A stretch of 10,188 nt of DNA, from NCBI GenBank assembly GCA_937906765.1, contig CALCUV010000215.1:1-10188 (forward strand), given 5' to 3'. Below are positions 7,354-10,188 of this stretch, piece by piece (position 1 is the stretch's first letter; every line of letters begins with the position of its first letter). A model generated the notes under the pieces. The model saw only the letters and a program-made list of their open reading frames with translations. It did not search any database and had not been told where the DNA came from. A program made the translations under genes and the position numbers. This stretch comes from an uncultured Prevotella sp. GTDB taxonomy: Bacteria > Bacteroidota > Bacteroidia > Bacteroidales > Bacteroidaceae.

Positions 7354-7361
7354 CAAATTTA
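7354..7361 (-). promoter_or_regulatory. Bacteroidota-type -7 promoter box for porP-gldKLMN
   Basis: The minus strand reads TAAATTTG, a perfect fit to the Bacteroidota consensus TAnnTTTG. It lies 24 nt upstream of the porP ATG at 7329, implying a leader of roughly 15-20 nt. No good TTTG -33 box is found at the usual 19-21 nt spacing, so the promoter may be weak or depend on an activator. Confidence 0.6.
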
Positions 7362-7455
7362 CACATTATAAAGGAATACCCTCATTTTTTATCAAAATAT
7401 TTTCATCAGCAAAAGCGAGACGGAGCGTGCAAACTATGATAAACCATACCACGAA

Positions 7456-7634
7456 TCTTAAGGAGATTTGAGGAGATTGCGAGGTTTACTGAGAGATTCC
7501 CATCATATTCTCTCCCTATCATAAGGGAATTTGAGGATATGATGAGGAACGCTGAGAAATTCCCATCATACCCTCTTCATATCTTAAGTGAAGTTAAATA
7601 GATGCTGAGGATTGCTGAGAGATTCCTATCATAT
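7456..7634. repeat. Degenerate 63-bp tandem repeat array upstream of porP
   Basis: The core CTGAGAGATTCCCATCATAT begins at 7489, 7552 (CTGAGAAATTCCCATCATAC) and 7615 (CTGAGAGATTCCTATCATAT), exactly 63 bp apart. By hand alignment the first two full units (7489-7551 and 7552-7614) match at 48 of 63 positions. The second half of a further unit precedes them (7456-7488; 22 of 30 matches over 7456-7485). The third unit keeps its first 20 bases and then diverges into a palindrome. The hexamer ATCATA or its complement TATGAT occurs seven times from 7435 to 7650. In the first full unit the repeat folds into TCCCT/AGGGA with an outer ATCATAT/ATATGAT stem. No open frame follows the array. It lies about 100-270 bp upstream of the porP -7 box. 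Confidence 0.8.
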
Positions 7635-7704
7635 CCCCTAGGGGTATGATAACTTTCTATCAGCATTCTACAAAAACACCTCAGTTTCCTATAAGATAGG
7701 AATC
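7621..7704. repeat. Palindrome and long inverted repeat at the end of the 63-bp array
   Basis: The centre is CCCCTAGGGG (7635-7644), flanked by ATCATA (7628-7633) and TATGAT (7645-7650), making a 10-bp stem with one bulged base. In addition GATTCCTATCATAT (7621-7634) has an inverted partner at 7691-7704 (13 of 14 matching), which itself lies in the small dyad TCCTATAAGATAGGA. It could serve as a cruciform, operator or RNA stem; no T-tract supports a terminator. Confidence 0.6.
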
Positions 7705-7970
7705 CTACCGCATACCAAAAAGTTTAAAATCCGAGAAAGACCTTAAAATAAGGAGAAGAAGTAGAGAACGTTATTTCCCTGAACAAACTCCAATAGTATC
7801 CCCAAAAACTATATCTTACTTTGTGCGTCGTATAAGTAACAGAATTTGTTTTATTAAAGACAGAATTTGCCCTATTTGGCGTTATAATTTCCACAAGTCA
7901 ACACTCGCTCTTTATCAACCACCTACGACGCAAGAATTCTTCCCAACAACAAGCACCTCATCGCCCATTT
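7705..7970. other. AT-rich stretch without a recognisable gene
   Basis: I see no convincing coding region, tRNA or known RNA here. ACAGAATTTG occurs twice (7839-7848 and 7860-7869), 21 bp apart; its TTTG ends resemble promoter elements on the plus strand, but nothing downstream on that strand is coding. A plus-strand open frame from 7823 runs through the sdhB terminator and its composition looks non-genic. Confidence 0.4.
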
Positions 7971-7981
7971 CACAAAAAGAA

Positions 7982-8015
7982 GAGTGGATGCATCACTCGT
8001 GTGACACATCCACTC
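7982..8015 (-). terminator. Rho-independent terminator of the sdhAB operon
   Basis: GAGTGGATG and CATCCACTC form a perfect 9-bp outer stem. Inside it TCAC/GTGA form a further 4 bp around a 4-nt loop, separated by a TG/TG internal mismatch. On the minus strand a T-rich run TTCTTTTTGTG follows at once (7971-7981). It lies 43 nt past the sdhB stop. Confidence 0.88.
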
Positions 8016-8058
8016 ATACGTTTATTTCACTCCGCTCAGTGGCAGAGATTCTTATTCA

Positions 8059-8817
8059 TTAGTCAGCAAGCTTTGCCTTGATGAATTCGCGGTTCAAGCG
8101 AGCAATGTTAGCGATGCTTTCGTTCTTAGGACAAACGGCTTCACAAGCACGAGTGTTTGTACAGTTACCGAAACCGAGTTCGTCCATCTTAGCAACCATT
8201 GCCTTAGCACGCTTTGCAGCTTCGGGACGACCCTGAGGAAGGAGGGCGAACTGAGAAACCTTAGAAGCAACGTAAAGCATAGCTGAACCGTTCTTACATG
8301 CTGCTACGCACGCACCGCAACCGATACAAGTTGCGCAGTCCATAGCTTCGTCTGCGTCCTGCTTGGGGATGAGGATAGCGTTAGCATCCTGGGGCTGACC
8401 TGTACGTACTGTTACGTAACCACCAGCAGCCTGAATCTTATCGAATGCTGAACGGTCAACCATACAGTCCTTAATCACGGGGAACGCTGCTGAACGCCAG
8501 GGTTCTACAGTGATAACGTCGCCGTCGTTGAACTTACGCATGTAAAGCTGACAAGTTGTAGCACCTGTAGCTGTCTTACCGTGGGGTGTGCCGTTAATAT
8601 AGAGCGAGCACATACCGCAGATACCTTCGCGGCAGTCGTGGTCGAATACGAAAGGTTCCTTACCGTCGTTGATAAGTTCTTCGTTGAGGATGTCAAGCAT
8701 TTCGAGGAATGAAGTATCATCGGGGATATTCTTCATTTCACGCTGTTCGAAGTGACCCGCATCCTTAGGACCATTCTGCTTCCAGTATTTAATTGTAAAG
8801 CTGATATTTTTAGCCAT
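8059..8817 (-). CDS. sdhB: Succinate dehydrogenase/fumarate reductase iron-sulfur subunit
   Basis: The 252-residue protein carries all three iron-sulfur centres of the SdhB/FrdB family and passes electrons between SdhA flavin and the quinone in the membrane subunit. The N-terminal ferredoxin domain has C62, C67, C70 and C89 for the 2Fe-2S cluster (CREGICGMC ... TTC). In the C-terminal domain C164, C167, C170 and C229 fit the 4Fe-4S cluster, and C174, C219 and C225 the 3Fe-4S cluster (CIGCGACVAAC and CTNTRACEAVCP). C161 is an extra cysteine just before the second motif. Length is normal. In anaerobic Bacteroidales this enzyme works mainly as fumarate reductase, giving succinate. It starts 93 nt after sdhA, a fairly long gap with potential stems, and ends at a strong terminator. 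Confidence 0.97.
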   Translation of the reverse strand: MAKNISFTIKYWKQNGPKDAGHFEQREMKNIPDDTSFLEMLDILNEELINDGKEPFVFDHDCREGICGMCSLYINGTPHGKTATGATTCQLYMRKFNDGDVITVEPWRSAAFPVIKDCMVDRSAFDKIQAAGGYVTVRTGQPQDANAILIPKQDADEAMDCATCIGCGACVAACKNGSAMLYVASKVSQFALLPQGRPEAAKRAKAMVAKMDELGFGNCTNTRACEAVCPKNESIANIARLNREFIKAKLAD

Positions 8818-8819
8818 AG

Positions 8820-8833
8820 TTGTTTTTAATTTT
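8820..8833 (-). promoter_or_regulatory. A-rich translation leader of sdhB
   Basis: The minus strand reads AAAATTAAAAACAA and ends 2 nt before the sdhB ATG. It is identical to the leader of gldK at 6282-6295, and no Shine-Dalgarno sequence is present. Confidence 0.5.
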
Positions 8834-8914
8834 AGTAGACGAGTTTATAGGTACAAGTAAACAAGAAGGTTTGACTATCCCGTTTGTAAGTCTACTCGTC
8901 AAATCGTTTACTAA
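8832..8914 (-). repeat. Inverted repeats with competing pairings in the sdhA-sdhB gap
   Basis: TTAGTAGACGAGTT at 8832-8845 pairs with AAATCGTTTACTAA at 8901-8914 (12 of 14), a stem that includes the sdhA stop codon. Alternatively GACGAGT at 8838-8844 pairs perfectly with ACTCGTC at 8894-8900. The two stems share bases and exclude each other. No T-run follows. This could shape sdhA versus sdhB output or mRNA ends; that role is inferred. Confidence 0.4.
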
Positions 8915-10188
8915 TTTTTGTAATTACGAGTCTGAACCTTGATAGCTTCGTAAACGAGGGGTTCCTTGTGGAGAACGGGTTCCTTAGTGTCGTCGCCTTG
9001 GTATTCCCAGCAACCAACGTAGAAGAAGTTTTCGTCGTCGCGCTTAGCTTCGCCTTCTTCAGTCTGGTATTCTTCACGGAAGTGACCACCGCAAGATTCG
9101 TTACGTGTGAGAGCGTCATGTGCAATAAGTTCGCCCATGATGATAAAGTCTTCGAGGCGGATAGCCTTTTCGAGTTCAACATTCACACCTTCAGCTGTTC
9201 CAGGAACGAAGAGGTTAGCGTAGAATTCCTTGCGGAGTTCCTTCATCTTAGCAAGACCTGTCTTCAAACCTTCTGCTGTACGACCCATGCCTACGTAGTC
9301 CCACATGATGCGACCGAGTTCCTTGTGGATAGAATCTACAGAGCGCTTACCCTTAATTGCGAAGAGTTTCTGGATACGAGCCTTAACTGCTTCCTCAGCT
9401 GCCTTGAATTCGGGGAGGTCTGTTGAGAAGCGGGGAACTGTAATCTGGTCAGAAAGGTAGTTCTGAATTGTGTAGGGGAGTACGAAGTAACCGTCAGCAA
9501 GACCCTGCATCAACGCTGAAGCACCGAGGCGGTTTGCACCGTGGTCAGAGAAGTTACATTCACCGATTGCGAAAAGTCCCTTAATTGAAGTCTGGAGCTC
9601 ATAGTCAACCCAGATACCACCCATTGTGTAGTGAACGGCGGGATAAATCATCATCGGAGTTTCGTAGGGGCTTTCGTCAGTGATTTCTTCGTACATATCG
9701 AAGAGGTTACCGTAACGAGCTTCGATTTCCTTGCGACCGAAATCCTTAATAGCCTGAGAGAAGTCAAGGAATACAGCAAGACCTGTGTTGTTTACGCCGA
9801 AGCCCTTGTCGCAACGTTCTTTCGCAGCACGTGAAGCAACGTCACGGGGAACGAGGTTACCGAATGCGGGATAGCGACGTTCAAGGTAGTAGTCGCGATC
9901 TTCTTCGGGAATATCCTTACCCTGAAGCTTACCTTCCTGGAGCTTCTTTGCATCTTCCAATTTCTTGGGCACCCAGATGCGACCGTCATTACGGAGTGAT
10001 TCAGACATAAGTGTGAGCTTAGACTGCTTGTCGCCGTGAACGGGGATACAAGTGGGGTGAATCTGCACGTAAGAGGGGTTAGCAAAGTAAGCACCCTTAC
10101 GGTAGCAAGCCATTGCAGCCGAGCAGTTACAGCCCATAGCGTTGGTAGAAAGGAAGTAGGCGTTCCCGTAACCACCGGTACCGATAAC
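8911..10188 (-). CDS. sdhA: Succinate dehydrogenase/fumarate reductase flavoprotein subunit (C-terminal part, start outside window)
   Basis: The frame is open to the right edge, giving 425 residues of an enzyme usually near 650; the N-terminal FAD dinucleotide-binding motif is outside. It oxidises succinate or reduces fumarate at a covalently bound FAD. Visible signatures (numbering from the edge) are [14 protein letters not shown] at 4-17, IHPTCIP at 43-49, SESLRNDGR at 62-70, PRDVASR with the proton-transfer arginine R115, [10 protein letters not shown] with H186 at the dicarboxylate site, and [18 protein letters not shown] at 209-225 with R220. These fit the Wolinella/Bacteroides type. The C-terminal domain ends in [13 protein letters not shown] cytochrome b subunit would be expected upstream, off the edge. 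All active-site residues that fall in the window are present. Confidence 0.96.
   Translation of the reverse strand, partial: VIGTGGYGNAYFLSTNAMGCNCSAAMACYRKGAYFANPSYVQIHPTCIPVHGDKQSKLTLMSESLRNDGRIWVPKKLEDAKKLQEGKLQGKDIPEEDRDYYLERRYPAFGNLVPRDVASRAAKERCDKGFGVNNTGLAVFLDFSQAIKDFGRKEIEARYGNLFDMYEEITDESPYETPMMIYPAVHYTMGGIWVDYELQTSIKGLFAIGECNFSDHGANRLGASALMQGLADGYFVLPYTIQNYLSDQITVPRFSTDLPEFKAAEEAVKARIQKLFAIKGKRSVDSIHKELGRIMWDYVGMGRTAEGLKTGLAKMKELRKEFYANLFVPGTAEGVNVELEKAIRLEDFIIMGELIAHDALTRNESCGGHFREEYQTEEGEAKRDDENFFYVGCWEYQGDDTKEPVLHKEPLVYEAIKVQTRNYKN

Noticed and set aside
7330..7356. TTG-initiated longer form of PorP
   Set aside because: The TTG is part of the TAAATTTG promoter box, and the ATG at 7329 yields a normal signal peptide.
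7456..7634. CRISPR array
   Set aside because: The whole 63-bp unit is similar between copies, with no unique spacers and no cas genes in the window; it is a degenerate tandem repeat.
7823..8062. Plus-strand 79-codon open frame
   Set aside because: It runs through the sdhB terminator, overlaps the sdhB stop, and shows no recognisable domain or codon pattern.

Overview
The window comes from a Bacteroidota genome, most likely a Prevotella-like or other Bacteroidales anaerobe. The evidence is a complete porP-gldK-gldL-gldM-gldN type IX secretion core, the Bacteroidales form of succinate dehydrogenase/fumarate reductase, A-rich translation leaders without Shine-Dalgarno sequences, and a Bacteroidota-type -7 promoter box (TAAATTTG). 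The species cannot be fixed from sequence reading alone. All seven genes I support lie on the minus strand, so transcription runs from high to low coordinates.

Layout in transcription order. At the right edge is the C-terminal two thirds of sdhA (8911-10188, start outside the window), then sdhB (8059-8817), closed by a strong rho-independent terminator (7982-8015). Next comes about 700 bp without a gene. Its middle part (7456-7634) is a degenerate tandem array with an exact 63-bp period, rich in ATCATA/TATGAT half-sites and hairpins, and it ends upstream of a -7 box at 7354-7361. That box drives porP (6355-7329), followed by gldK (4860-6272), gldL (3823-4836), gldM (2266-3819) and gldN (1015-2076). 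A hairpin at 963-1000 probably ends this operon. After a short TTAACC-repeat region comes the first 261 residues of a secreted GH20 beta-N-acetylhexosaminidase (1-783), which runs off the left edge.

How the genes work together. GldL and GldM form the proton-driven inner-membrane motor of the type IX secretion system. GldM spans the periplasm and contacts the ring built from the lipoprotein GldK and its partner GldN. PorP is the outer-membrane beta-barrel of the PorP/SprF family. SdhAB are the catalytic subunits of the membrane quinol:fumarate/succinate oxidoreductase, which in anaerobic Bacteroidales mainly reduces fumarate to succinate. GH20 enzymes trim N-acetylhexosamine from glycans.

No wholly new protein system is visible. 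The most unusual material is non-coding: the 63-bp array upstream of the T9SS operon, three ordered RNA-fold candidates in the gldM-gldN gap, a palindrome cluster between porP and gldK, and possible alternative stems between sdhA and sdhB. In protein, the odd points are a Gly-rich repeat in GldL encoded by a 21-bp DNA tandem repeat, and a very basic GldN tail.
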